64,000 nucleotides of DNA from an uncultured Bacilli bacterium (GTDB lineage: Bacteria > Bacillota_I > Bacilli_A > RF39 > UBA660). Each line of letters starts with the position of its first letter. The stretch's first letter is position 1. The notes beneath the pieces are model-generated. The model had not been told where the DNA came from. It saw nothing but the letters and a program-made list of their open reading frames with translations, and did no database searches. Where the stretch lies: assembly GCA_934101645.1 (NCBI GenBank), contig CAKORX010000002.1:1-64000 (forward strand), read 5' to 3'. Made by a program: the position numbers and the translations under genes. Of this stretch, positions 51,949-60,760 are shown piece after piece.

Positions 51949-53241
51949 ATGGAAAATAAATTAAATGAAGATTTTATTATAAATTTATCTAAAAATAAAA
52001 ACGAGCCAATTTGGATGAAAGAATTTAGATTAAATGCATATCATAAATTTTTAGAACTTGAAAATCCTAGTTTTGGACCTAAAATTAATATTAATTTTGA
52101 TGAAATTACATATTATAAAGGCTCTTTTAAAGGTCCAAGTTGTTCATGGAATGATGTAAGCAAAAATGTTAAAGATACATTTTCTTCTTTAGGTGTTATA
52201 GATGCCGAAAAAAAATATTTAAAAGGTGTTTCTAATCAGTATGAAAGTGAAGTTGTGTATCACAATATGAAAGATGAAAGTGGAATTATATTTTTGTCTA
52301 CAGATGAAGCATTAAAAAAATACCCTGATTTATTTGAAAAGTATTTTAATAATTTAGTAAAATATGATGAAAATAAATACACAGCTTTAAATAGTGCGCT
52401 ATGGAGTGGAGGCTCGTTTATATATATTCCGCCTTATACTAATGTTGATAGACCACTTCAAAGTTATTTTAGAATTGATACAAAAAATTTAGGCCAATTT
52501 GAAAGAACTATAATTATTGTAGACCATGATTCATCACTTCATTATATTGAAGGATGTACTGCAAAAAATTATTCTTCATCATCACTTCATGCTGGCGTAG
52601 TAGAAATATATGTTGGCAAAAATAGTAAATGTAAATATTCTACAATTCAAAATTGGAGCAAAGATGTTTATAATTTAGTAACTAAAAGAGCAATAGTCGA
52701 GGAAAATGGATTTATGCAATGGGTTGATGGAAATATAGGTAGTAAAGTTACTATGAAGTATCCATCATGCATTTTAAAAGGTGACAATTCTTCTGCTAGT
52801 TCTATAAGTATTGCTTATGCAAAAGAAGGGCAACATCTTGATGCTGGTGCTAAAATGATACATTTAGGGAAAAATACAAAAAGTACAATTATTAGTAAAT
52901 CACTTGCATCTGGTGGAGGACATAGTGATTATAGGGGAACTGTTAAGATAGGCGAAAATGCTACAAATTCTTTTGCTATTATTAAATGTGATAATATTAT
53001 TTTAGATAGTAAATCATCTTCAAATACATATCCTAAAAATATTATCTTAAATAATAGTAGTACTTTAGAACATGAAGCAACTATATCCAAAATAAATGAA
53101 GAAAAATTATTATACTTAAAAAGTTTAGGAATAAGTGAAGATGCTGCTAAAGATTTATATGTTTTAGGCTTTATGTCAGATTTCAAAAAAAGTTTACCAA
53201 TGGAATATGCTGTAGAGCTTAATAGATTAATTAAAGAATAG
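51949..53241 (+). CDS. sufB: Fe-S cluster assembly scaffold SufB
   Basis: SufB binds the nascent iron-sulfur cluster in the SufBCD complex. The protein has SALWSGGSFIYIP, DSSLHYIEGCTA with its Cys, a right-handed beta-helix core and SGGGHSDYRGTVKI. 430 residues. sufC, sufD, sufS and sufU, normally clustered, are not within this window. GAAGG precedes the ATG. Confidence 0.92.
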   Translation: MENKLNEDFIINLSKNKNEPIWMKEFRLNAYHKFLELENPSFGPKININFDEITYYKGSFKGPSCSWNDVSKNVKDTFSSLGVIDAEKKYLKGVSNQYESEVVYHNMKDESGIIFLSTDEALKKYPDLFEKYFNNLVKYDENKYTALNSALWSGGSFIYIPPYTNVDRPLQSYFRIDTKNLGQFERTIIIVDHDSSLHYIEGCTAKNYSSSSLHAGVVEIYVGKNSKCKYSTIQNWSKDVYNLVTKRAIVEENGFMQWVDGNIGSKVTMKYPSCILKGDNSSASSISIAYAKEGQHLDAGAKMIHLGKNTKSTIISKSLASGGGHSDYRGTVKIGENATNSFAIIKCDNIILDSKSSSNTYPKNIILNNSSTLEHEATISKINEEKLLYLKSLGISEDAAKDLYVLGFMSDFKKSLPMEYAVELNRLIKE

Positions 53242-53268
53242 TTTACGTAAAATAACTATTCTTTTTAT
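53236..53268 (+). terminator. Terminator after sufB
   Basis: GAATAGTT (53236-53243) pairs with AACTATTC (53254-53261), followed by T-rich sequence. The stop codon lies in the stem. Confidence 0.7.
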
Positions 53269-53418
53269 TTTTAATAAATTTTAAGTTTCTTGTAAGTTTT
53301 TAATTTGTTATTATAATTTTTTAATTCAAAATTAAAATTTTCTTAATACAAAATTTGAAATTTAGACTTTTTTCTTTTTTTATTTTATTTGCTATATTCT
53401 TTTTTGAAAGGAGGATAA

Positions 53419-53793
53419 ATGAACAGCGTCGTTTTAGTTGGAAGACTTACCTTTAACCCTGAGGTTGCTAAAACTGAAAATGGTAAGCAAGTTACACATA
53501 TTGTTGTAGCAGTAAATCGTAATTATAAAAATGCTGATGGAATTTATGAAACAGATTTTATCAAATGCACTTTATGGAATGGTATAGCTGGAGCAATAGG
53601 TGAGTACTGCAAGGTTGGAGATGTCGTTGGTATTAAGGGAAGACTTCAATCAAACTCTTATGAAAATCAAGAAAATAAGAAAGTGTATGTGACTGAAGTA
53701 GTTGCAGAAAGAGTAACTTTTTTATCATCATCAGCAAAAGCAAAGGATGAAGAAAATAGTAAGGAAACAACTCCAAAAAAGAAAAATAAATAA
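53419..53793 (+). CDS. ssb: Single-stranded DNA-binding protein, short
   Basis: The OB-fold reads NSVVLVGRLTFNPEVAKTENGK, with VAVNRNYKN and DFIKCTLWNGIA. The 124-residue protein ends in KKKNK. The acidic DDDIPF-type tip that recruits partner proteins is absent, so it may be a specialised or secondary SSB. GAAAGGAGG precedes the ATG. Upstream 53270-53400 is AT-rich with no clear promoter. Confidence 0.9.
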   Translation: MNSVVLVGRLTFNPEVAKTENGKQVTHIVVAVNRNYKNADGIYETDFIKCTLWNGIAGAIGEYCKVGDVVGIKGRLQSNSYENQENKKVYVTEVVAERVTFLSSSAKAKDEENSKETTPKKKNK

Positions 53794-53841
53794 TAATCTT
53801 ATGTAAAAATATGTAAACTTTTAAAAAAATTATTGATAAAC

Positions 53842-53858
53842 GTTTACCTATGGTTAAC
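53842..53858. promoter_or_regulatory. Imperfect palindrome upstream of the XRE gene
   Basis: GTTTACC TAT GGTTAAC forms 7-bp arms with one mismatch, about 60 bp before the regulator start. A possible autoregulatory operator. Confidence 0.3.
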
Positions 53859-53919
53859 TTGCCCCAAAACTAATTTTTCTTGTTTTATACTTAAACCATT
53901 AAAGGAAAGTAATATAGTT

Positions 53920-54273
53920 ATGTTAGTAGGTAAAAGATTAAAAGAGGCAAGAGAAAGATGTAATTTAAGCTCATCTGAATTAGGCAAACTTGTAGGCGTT
54001 TCTAAATCTGCAATAAGTTTGTATGAAAAAGAAAAACGTAATCCAAAAATTGATACTTTAATAGAACTTATGTATACTCTTGGAGTTAGTGCAGATTATT
54101 TACTTGGTACAGATGTAATTGTTGAATATGTGGATGAAAGTGTGCAAAAGTACCAATCTTTTTCTAAGGAAGAAGTAGAATTTATTAATGAACTTCGAAA
54201 AGATAAAGATTTACAAGAAGCACTTTTAACAGATCCACATAAAAGCATATCACGTATTAAAAAGAAAATTTAA
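53920..54273 (+). CDS. XRE-family transcriptional regulator
   Basis: The HTH_3 domain (VGKRLKEARERCNLSSSELGKL, then VGVSKSAISLYEKEKRNP) occupies residues 3-60, followed by a helical tail with SADYLLGTD. I chose ATG 53920, downstream of AAAGGAAA (53901-53908). The longer frame from 53833 adds 29 residues unlike any HTH protein. 117 residues. It resembles phage- and plasmid-type repressors, but no mobile element is seen here. Confidence 0.8.
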   Translation: MLVGKRLKEARERCNLSSSELGKLVGVSKSAISLYEKEKRNPKIDTLIELMYTLGVSADYLLGTDVIVEYVDESVQKYQSFSKEEVEFINELRKDKDLQEALLTDPHKSISRIKKKI

Positions 54274-54304
54274 TTTAAATTATTTTTAGATTAAATTTTT
54301 TTTT
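54265..54304 (+). terminator. Terminator after the XRE gene
   Basis: AAAATTTAAT (54265-54274) pairs with ATTAAATTTT (54290-54299), then a T run that touches the next open frame. Confidence 0.7.
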
Positions 54305-54340
54305 ATGCTTAATAAAACTATTTTTGTATCATATATTTTA

Positions 54341-55111
54341 ATGATGAAAAATTTTTTGAGTTATTTATTAGTTTTAATTTTAATAGTGGCAAGTTTTTAT
54401 TATGCCGATAAAATATCTTCTTTAGTCATTAATAAAAGTAGTTTAATGAAGGAAATTAATAATAAAAAAAGTAATTATGAAAAAGAGTATGTAAATGCGG
54501 TTATAACTGATAATTATATTGTTCCTGGGGTAAATGGTCTCAAAGTAAATGTTTTAGAAAGCTATTATAATATGAAAAGAGAGAATTTGTTTCAAAAAGA
54601 TAAAATTGTTTTTAATGAAATAGTTCCTGAAGTATCTCTTGAACAAAATAAAAAATATATTATAAATAAAGCAAACTATATAAAAGGTGGAGTAGCAATA
54701 TTAATTTATAATAATGAAGAAGTTTTAAAAAGTATAGATAAACTTGACATAACAAGACTTGTTGATACAAATTCATTTTCTAAAAAATCAATTTTTGAAC
54801 AAATAAACTATGATAAAAATAATTTTGAAAAAGTTGATAAACTTTTAAAAGATAATAATTTAAATAAAGAAATATGTATTGTAGAAAATAATATAGATAA
54901 ATATTGCCTAAATAATAATTACTACCTAGTAAAACCTACTTACAATATTAATAATTCTAATATATATTTAAAAGAAAATGTTTCAAGTGGAGATATAATT
55001 TTTATTGATGATAATTTATCTTTATCAAATTTTAAACTCTTATTAGTTAGTTTAAAGTATCATGATTTAAAGGTTTATTCACTATCAAAACTAATTTCTG
55101 AAAAGAAATAA
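54341..55111 (+). CDS. Degenerate polysaccharide deacetylase-like membrane protein
   Basis: A membrane helix (residues ~5-22) precedes a module with YIVPGVNGLKVNVLESYYNMK, known as the N-terminal extension of certain NodB deacetylases. The NodB-like C-terminal half (GDIIFID...LKLLLVSLKYHDLKVYSLSKLI-like) lacks the HxxD motifs, so it is probably inactive. The start is uncertain: ATG 54341/54344 fits a TTAATA-17-TATATT promoter with a leaderless transcript, or ATG 54305. No Shine-Dalgarno is present. ~256 residues. Confidence 0.55.
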   Translation: MMKNFLSYLLVLILIVASFYYADKISSLVINKSSLMKEINNKKSNYEKEYVNAVITDNYIVPGVNGLKVNVLESYYNMKRENLFQKDKIVFNEIVPEVSLEQNKKYIINKANYIKGGVAILIYNNEEVLKSIDKLDITRLVDTNSFSKKSIFEQINYDKNNFEKVDKLLKDNNLNKEICIVENNIDKYCLNNNYYLVKPTYNINNSNIYLKENVSSGDIIFIDDNLSLSNFKLLLVSLKYHDLKVYSLSKLISEKK

Positions 55112-55184
55112 GAACTTGCAAAATTATCACTTTTTTGATAAAATTAATTTACCAAGAAAAACTTTAAAGAAAAGAGTGATAATA

Positions 55185-56819
55185 ATGTGTAATATAAAAA
55201 TTTTTGGCTTGGGCGGTTTAGACGAAAACGGAAAAAACTGTTATGTTGTTGAAGTTGATGATGACATATTTGTTTTTGATTGTGGTTTAAAGTATGCCAC
55301 AGGTAATCTACTTGGTATAGATTATATAATTCCTGATTTTTCATATTTAATAAAAAATCAAAAAAGAATCAAAGGTGTTTTCATAACTCATGGTCATCAA
55401 GAAAATATGGGAAGTGTATGCGATTTAATTAGTCAAATTCCTAATATAAAAATATATGCTACAAAGTTTACAAAATTTTGTTTAACTTTAGATGGCGTAA
55501 ATGAAGATAATATTATTGAAATAAAGGCTCATAAAAAAATTAATTTTGGTAAATGTGCTATATTTCCTATAACTATGTCACATAGCATTCCTGATGCTGT
55601 AATGTATGTTTTATATACAAGCGATGGAAGTATTTGCTATACTGGCGATTTTACAATTGATCCAGGTATGATGGGAAGCTATGAAATGGATTTAGGAAAA
55701 ATAGCATATGTTGGTAAACAAGGAGTACTTTGCTTATTAAGTGAATCAATTTTTTCAGAAAACCCAGGTCATACTTCTCCGAAGCATAAATTAATTGATT
55801 TTTTCAAAGATGTAATTAAACATAACGAAAAAAGAATTATATTTTCTGTTTTACCAGATCATTTATATACAATAGAGGAAATCTTTCATGCTGCAGCAGG
55901 AACTCATCGTAAAATTGTAGTAATGGGTAAAAAACTTCAAAGTGTAATAAATTATGCAATTGCAAATAATTATTTAGTCACTGAACCAGATATTATTGGT
56001 GATTTATCAAATTTAAAAGATGAAAATGTAATTATTTTAATAAGTGATGATAGAGCTAATCCATATGCTAATATTAATAAAATTTATACGGGATATGATA
56101 AATATATTAATTTGCTTGCATCAGATACTATAATTTTTGCAGAACCAAAATATGATAGTAGTGAAAAATTATTTGTTAAAATGGAAAATGAACTTGCTAA
56201 GTATGGTTGCAATGTAATTGATATTCCAAAAAAATATTCTATTTTGCAACATGCCTCTAAAGAGGATATTATGCTTATGTTAAAACTTGTAAATCCACTT
56301 TATTATATGCCTGTTAAAGGTGACTATCGTTATATGGTTGGAAATGCAAATGTGGCTTTAAGCCTTGGTAAAAAGCCAGAAAATATTTTACTTAAACAAA
56401 ATGGTGATGTTATAAATATTAAAGATAAAGTTATTGATGATAAATTTGAACATATTAATGTTGACGATATTTTCATTGATGGAAAAAGTTCTGATGATAT
56501 TGGCGATTTAGTTATTAAGGATAGAGAAGTTCTTGCGGAAAATGGTATTGTTTTAATAAGTGCTACAGTTTCTAAGAAAGATAAAGTATTATTAGTAGGA
56601 CCAGAAATTGTTACAAGAGGGTTTATCTATGTAAAAGACTCTAAGGAAATGATTGAAGAAATTAAAAAGATATGTGAAAAGGTTATAACTAACAATATTA
56701 CTCCAAAATATGTTGATTACAACTTAATTAGAAGCCAGATTAGAGAAGAACTTGGAGCTTACTTATACGAAGAAACCGAGTGTAAGCCGATGATAATTGC
56801 AGTTGTTCAAGAAGTATAA
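55185..56819 (+). CDS. RNase J-family protein with degenerate metal site (RNase J2-like)
   Basis: The metallo-beta-lactamase/beta-CASP fold is clear from GLGGLDENGKNCYVVE, VFITHGH, YTGDFTID and the C-terminal dimerisation domain (LIRSQIREELGAYLYEET). Active RNase J1 has HGHEDH. Here the motif is HGHQEN (about 69-74), losing two metal ligands, though an HAS element later remains. It may therefore be an RNase J2-like non-catalytic partner. ATG 55185 follows AAGAGTGAT; the preceding frame from 55116 has no Shine-Dalgarno. 544 residues. Confidence 0.85.
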   Translation: MCNIKIFGLGGLDENGKNCYVVEVDDDIFVFDCGLKYATGNLLGIDYIIPDFSYLIKNQKRIKGVFITHGHQENMGSVCDLISQIPNIKIYATKFTKFCLTLDGVNEDNIIEIKAHKKINFGKCAIFPITMSHSIPDAVMYVLYTSDGSICYTGDFTIDPGMMGSYEMDLGKIAYVGKQGVLCLLSESIFSENPGHTSPKHKLIDFFKDVIKHNEKRIIFSVLPDHLYTIEEIFHAAAGTHRKIVVMGKKLQSVINYAIANNYLVTEPDIIGDLSNLKDENVIILISDDRANPYANINKIYTGYDKYINLLASDTIIFAEPKYDSSEKLFVKMENELAKYGCNVIDIPKKYSILQHASKEDIMLMLKLVNPLYYMPVKGDYRYMVGNANVALSLGKKPENILLKQNGDVINIKDKVIDDKFEHINVDDIFIDGKSSDDIGDLVIKDREVLAENGIVLISATVSKKDKVLLVGPEIVTRGFIYVKDSKEMIEEIKKICEKVITNNITPKYVDYNLIRSQIREELGAYLYEETECKPMIIAVVQEV

Positions 56820-56830
56820 ATAAGCTAAAT

Positions 56831-56857
56831 ACACCTATAATAAAAATAGGTGTTTTT
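56831..56857 (+). terminator. Terminator/attenuator hairpin after the RNase J gene
   Basis: ACACCTAT (56831-56838) pairs with ATAGGTGT (56846-56853) before a T run. The 3' arm carries AGGTG, positioned as the Shine-Dalgarno of the next gene. Confidence 0.75.
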
Positions 56858-56859
56858 CT

Positions 56860-57225
56860 ATGGAATATAAAAATGTATATGAAAGTGCAAATAGATTGAT
56901 TTTTAAATTAAAAAATATTTATTTCAAAGTTAAAAATAAAAAATTAAAACAAAAATTAAATTATCAAATTAAAAAATACCAAAGAATTATAAATATGTGT
57001 TTAGAAAAAAAACTTTATGAAGATAGTTTTTTTATCAAAATAAAAGATGATTTTTTTGAAACTTTAAAATTGCTTACAGTAAGTGAAGAAAAAATAAAAA
57101 ATATGATAGACGAAGCATTTACAAAAGAAATAAATCAATTTAAAACTTATAATTTATCAAATATAGAAAAATATTATTTAGAAAATTTGGAAAAGAGTAA
57201 AATAGATTTTAAAAATGTTGTTTAG
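56860..57225 (+). CDS. Hypothetical Lys-rich helical protein
   Basis: The 121-residue protein is highly helical and basic, without membrane helices or signal sequence. Its Shine-Dalgarno AGGTG (56848-56852) is part of the terminator hairpin just upstream, so expression would depend on read-through and hairpin opening. No family is recognised. Confidence 0.5.
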   Translation: MEYKNVYESANRLIFKLKNIYFKVKNKKLKQKLNYQIKKYQRIINMCLEKKLYEDSFFIKIKDDFFETLKLLTVSEEKIKNMIDEAFTKEINQFKTYNLSNIEKYYLENLEKSKIDFKNVV

Positions 57226-57264
57226 AAATAAAAAATGTGTTATTATTTATAATAGGTGAAGGGT

Positions 57265-58344
57265 ATGAAGAGAAATGCTAGTCCAGTAATTGTTGTTTTT
57301 CTTGCGGTTATTTCTTTAACTTGCATTTCTATAGGAACAGCATATTCTTATTTATCTAAACTTTCAGTTTCAACAACAACTCAAAATATTACTACGGGAA
57401 ATTTGAATGCTACTTTATCATATACACAAATTACAAATGCTCAAGTTATGCCCCTTAGTGATGAAGAAGGAATAAATCAAACAACGTATGCAAAAGTGGC
57501 AATATCTAAAACGAATAACTATACTGTTTTTTATACATTAAATATAGGTTATTCTACTGATTCGCTAGCTTCGTATAATTTTACAGAAGAAGACTTACTT
57601 CCTATGGAATTTATCAGAATAGCTATATTTGATTCTGCTTCTTCGACTACGCCGATAGCTGGACCTGTTTCAATAGCAGAACTTCCTTTATTAAGTGTAA
57701 ATACATCTGATCATTATAAAGATGTTTATTTGCTTTCTTTTGCAAATTTTGCTGCAGGAAGTGCAAGTAAAACTTATTATATAAAAGCTTGGCTTAATCC
57801 AGAAACTCCAAATGAATTAGATGGAAAAGCAGTTTTACTTGATGTAAATATCGAGCAAGTTCCTTTAGTGGGTAAATCTTTATATAATTTAAAAGGTACT
57901 GTTAAAGTTGATGGAACCGCTGTTAGTGGCGCTACATTATCTATTCAAAATAATACAATAAAATCCACTACTTCAAGTGGAGCTTTTACGCTTTCTAATG
58001 TTCCTGTGGGAACCTATAATTTAGGAATTACGTATAACAATAATACATATGAAACCACTGTTCATTTACAAAGTGGAGCTAGCGCGTCTGTTGTAGCAAG
58101 AACTGCAACAACATGCAGTGCAAATGAGCCTTTACAAAACTGTGCATATACTTACTATACAACTGTAAACAAGTTAATGAAAACAAATTCACTAACTTCG
58201 TATAGTACAGTGGCGCCTACAAGTTCATATAATGTGCCAGCATCCTACGTTATTACCGGAGGGGAGTCGCTTGCAATACTTGATATAACAGGAATTAATA
58301 TTAATATAAATTCCTCAACAGGGGCTGTTACTTTAAGTAAATAA
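57265..58344 (+). CDS. SipW-type secreted protein with carboxypeptidase-regulatory-like domain
   Basis: The N-terminus ends in IGTAYSYLSKL, a SipW-style cleavage region. A TasA/camelysin-like beta domain follows (about 30-200). Then a CarboxypepD_reg-like domain is visible (YNLKGTVKVDGTAVSGATLS ... VPVGTYNLGITYNNNTYETTV, about 210-280) and a short C-terminal module. I chose ATG 57265, 4 nt downstream of AGGTGAAGG. 359 residues. It begins a run of three secreted proteins with this signal type. Confidence 0.7.
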   Translation: MKRNASPVIVVFLAVISLTCISIGTAYSYLSKLSVSTTTQNITTGNLNATLSYTQITNAQVMPLSDEEGINQTTYAKVAISKTNNYTVFYTLNIGYSTDSLASYNFTEEDLLPMEFIRIAIFDSASSTTPIAGPVSIAELPLLSVNTSDHYKDVYLLSFANFAAGSASKTYYIKAWLNPETPNELDGKAVLLDVNIEQVPLVGKSLYNLKGTVKVDGTAVSGATLSIQNNTIKSTTSSGAFTLSNVPVGTYNLGITYNNNTYETTVHLQSGASASVVARTATTCSANEPLQNCAYTYYTTVNKLMKTNSLTSYSTVAPTSSYNVPASYVITGGESLAILDITGINININSSTGAVTLSK

Positions 58345-58431
58345 AATAATAATTTTAAAAAATTGCTTAAAGGACTTGATTTATGATTATAATTTGTGAT
58401 AAATTTATAATAGAAAGGAGATAGAAGAGAA

Positions 58432-59118
58432 GTGGAAAAGAAAAATACTTTATTGTTAACTGTTATTGCAGTAGCTACATTACTTGTTGCAGTTGTTGGA
58501 GCAACATTCGCATACTTCGGTTCATTTACAACTACTGTAGATAACAAAGCTGGTGTAAATGTTACAACTGAGGCAGCTAAATCTTCAACTTTTACAACAA
58601 ATTCAGCATCACTTAAATTAAATGTTGCTGGTTCAGAAATGTTAAAAGGAACTGGAGCTGCTACAGCAGTAGGTACTTATAGTGGTGACAAAGCTGAGTT
58701 ATCTGTTAGCTTAACTGCTACTGATACAGCAACAACTACTACTTGTAAATATGATATTTATTTCCAATATGACGATGGTTCTGCTGTATATGGAGCAGCT
58801 GCTACACCTGTAACTGCTGGAACAGATAATAAAGAATTTACTTATACTTTAACTCCAAGTACTGGAATTACAGTTGAGGCTACTTATGCTGCAACTGAAG
58901 AAAAAGATTTTAGTGTTTTCTCAAGTGCAACAACTGAAGTTAAAGTTGCTAGTGGTTCAATTGCAGTAAGTAATGATACTGCTACTCAAACATTAACTGC
59001 TAATGTTAAATTCTATAATTTCCCTACAATTGATCAATCTGCTTTAGCTGAAAAATCATTTGCTGGAAAATTCTATGTTAAAGAAACTACTGTAGATTGC
59101 AGTACTGCTGCAAATTAA
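58432..59118 (+). CDS. SipW-type secreted protein (TasA-like), main paralogue
   Basis: The signal sequence ends VVGATFAYFGSF. The beta-rich body is a close paralogue of 33724-34413, with CKYDIYFQYD, VYGAAATPVTAG and KFYNFP...FAGKFYV. Cysteines in TTCKYDI and VDCSTA match the family pair. The GTG start has AAAGGAG 11 nt upstream, and a TATAAT lies at 58406-58411. The higher use of GCT, ACT and GTT codons suggests strong expression. 228 residues. An abundant surface or matrix protein is a reasonable guess. Confidence 0.72.
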   Translation: MEKKNTLLLTVIAVATLLVAVVGATFAYFGSFTTTVDNKAGVNVTTEAAKSSTFTTNSASLKLNVAGSEMLKGTGAATAVGTYSGDKAELSVSLTATDTATTTTCKYDIYFQYDDGSAVYGAAATPVTAGTDNKEFTYTLTPSTGITVEATYAATEEKDFSVFSSATTEVKVASGSIAVSNDTATQTLTANVKFYNFPTIDQSALAEKSFAGKFYVKETTVDCSTAAN

Positions 59119-59154
59119 TAGTAACTATATTAAAAGTTAACAATTTAATAATAT

Positions 59155-59182
59155 AAAAACCGGCCTTTTAGGTCGTTTTTTT
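59155..59182 (+). terminator. Terminator after the TasA-like gene
   Basis: CGGCC (59161-59165) pairs with GGTCG (59171-59175), extended by A/T flanks and followed by TTTTTTT. Confidence 0.75.
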
Positions 59183-59207
59183 GTGGGTGTCAAATTGATA
59201 AATTGTA

Positions 59208-59236
59208 TTGAAAATTATGTTCATTTTTGATATATT
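59208..59236 (+). promoter_or_regulatory. Promoter for the third SipW-type protein
   Basis: TTGAAA (59208-59213) and TATATT (59231-59236) with 17-bp spacing and an extended TGA before the -10. Confidence 0.65.
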
Positions 59237-59258
59237 ATTTATAGAATAGAGGCATATT

Positions 59259-59894
59259 ATGAAAGATAAAAAACTAAGAACTCAGGTTTATTTAATACTT
59301 TTTATTTTTATGTTTTTAATGCTTGTGGTAGTAAGTACTTATGCTTACTTTGTAACAAGTGACTTTTACTATGGTAATTTTAATGTAGAGGTAAAGTCAA
59401 AAGGCGTAGATACACTTCAAATAAAAAGTGATCATGATATAAGTTTGCATGCAACAGATTATAATTTTATTAAGGATCTTGGCCACTCAATAAGTGGAGA
59501 TACAACTATTGATGTAATACTTGATACTACAAAACCAAAAGCAAAATATTGTTATAATGTTTATTTAGTTATGCCCAATGAAGCAGTATTTGATTATAGT
59601 AATTATCCTAGACCAGAACTTAGTCTAAGCGTATTAAAAAAAGAGAATAATGAAGATTTTATTCCAATAATAGATAATATGGATATTACTAAATATACTG
59701 GTAAACTTGATGTTCCAATTAAACTAAATATAGAAAATATAAATCATGAAATATATACTACAAAAAGAATTAATAAAACTATTTCTTATAAAGCTATTGT
59801 AACATTTAATTATTTTCCAGATATAGAACAAAAAGTAAATGAAAGCGTTAGTTATAATGCTACATTAAATATTGACAATGTTCATGAGTGTTAA
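59259..59894 (+). CDS. SipW-type secreted protein, divergent paralogue
   Basis: The signal region ends VVSTYAYFVTSDF. The beta-rich domain (VIDVILDTTKPKAKYCYNVYLVMP ... KAIVTFNYFPDIEQ) aligns with the two paralogues. The two family cysteines are at AKYCYNV and the terminal VHEC. 211 residues. It follows the main paralogue with its own promoter. Confidence 0.65.
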   Translation: MKDKKLRTQVYLILFIFMFLMLVVVSTYAYFVTSDFYYGNFNVEVKSKGVDTLQIKSDHDISLHATDYNFIKDLGHSISGDTTIDVILDTTKPKAKYCYNVYLVMPNEAVFDYSNYPRPELSLSVLKKENNEDFIPIIDNMDITKYTGKLDVPIKLNIENINHEIYTTKRINKTISYKAIVTFNYFPDIEQKVNESVSYNATLNIDNVHEC

Positions 59895-59989
59895 TTAATA
59901 AATGAAATGGGAAATTATGGAATTTTATAAAATAAAAAAATATATTAATAATTAGAGAGAAGCATAATTGTTTTTCTTTTTTTGTTTAA

Positions 59990-60018
59990 TAGACATTTAC
60001 ATTATAATTTGCTAAAAT
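59990..60018 (+). promoter_or_regulatory. Promoter for the ZIP gene
   Basis: TAGACA (59990-59995) and TAAAAT (60013-60018), 17 bp apart. A TATAAT at 60003-60008 is an alternative -10. Confidence 0.55.
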
Positions 60019-60035
60019 ATATTTGGTGATTAGTA

Positions 60036-60752
60036 GTGAAAGCATTGTTATTAACTGTTATTACTGGTGTTTTCTTTTTAATGGGAATACTTTTTAATAA
60101 AATATGCAAAGGAAATAAAAACATAAATATTTTATCTATAGCATTATCATTTGTAATTTTGCTATATTTAATTATTTTTGATATATTACCTGAAATAAGT
60201 GAATCATTTAACTTTTATGCTCTTTTATTTATTTTACTTGGTTTAGTTTTATTAAAAATATTAGATTTTTTTGTTCCCCAACATGACCATCATCACAAAG
60301 AAAAAAACGATAATAAAAAAGAACATGATAATCATTTAAATCATATAGGAACTATAACTGTAATTGCTTTACTATTACATAATATACTTGAAAATATGGC
60401 ATTATATAACGTAGCAATAAAAGATTTTAAATCAGGAATGTTTATGTGTTTAGGCATTGGATTACATAATTTACCTTTAGGATTTCAAATTGGTAGTAAT
60501 TTAAAAGAAGAAAATAATTTTAATATATTTATTCTTACCATATCAGGTCTTGTTGGTGGATTAATAAATCTATTTATAGGAAATATTTCTGAAGTTATTA
60601 CTGCATATTTATTAAGTTTCACTTTAGGAATGTTAATTTATTTGACTGTTTTTGAATTATTTAAAGAAGTTATTGAAAATATTAAAAATAGATATACCTA
60701 TTATGGTATTATATTAGGTGTAATAATAATTATATTATTAAGATTTATTTAG
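60036..60752 (+). CDS. ZIP-family metal transporter
   Basis: Eight membrane helices are predicted. A His-rich cytosolic loop (QHDHHHKEK, later EHDNHLNH, about 82-102) and the metal-path motifs LLHNILENMALY and GIGLHNLPLGF identify a ZIP importer of Zn, Mn or Fe. 238 residues. The GTG start follows GGTGAT. The epimerase gene starts 9 bp after its stop. Confidence 0.88.
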   Translation: MKALLLTVITGVFFLMGILFNKICKGNKNINILSIALSFVILLYLIIFDILPEISESFNFYALLFILLGLVLLKILDFFVPQHDHHHKEKNDNKKEHDNHLNHIGTITVIALLLHNILENMALYNVAIKDFKSGMFMCLGIGLHNLPLGFQIGSNLKEENNFNIFILTISGLVGGLINLFIGNISEVITAYLLSFTLGMLIYLTVFELFKEVIENIKNRYTYYGIILGVIIIILLRFI

Positions 60753-60760
60753 GAGTAACA

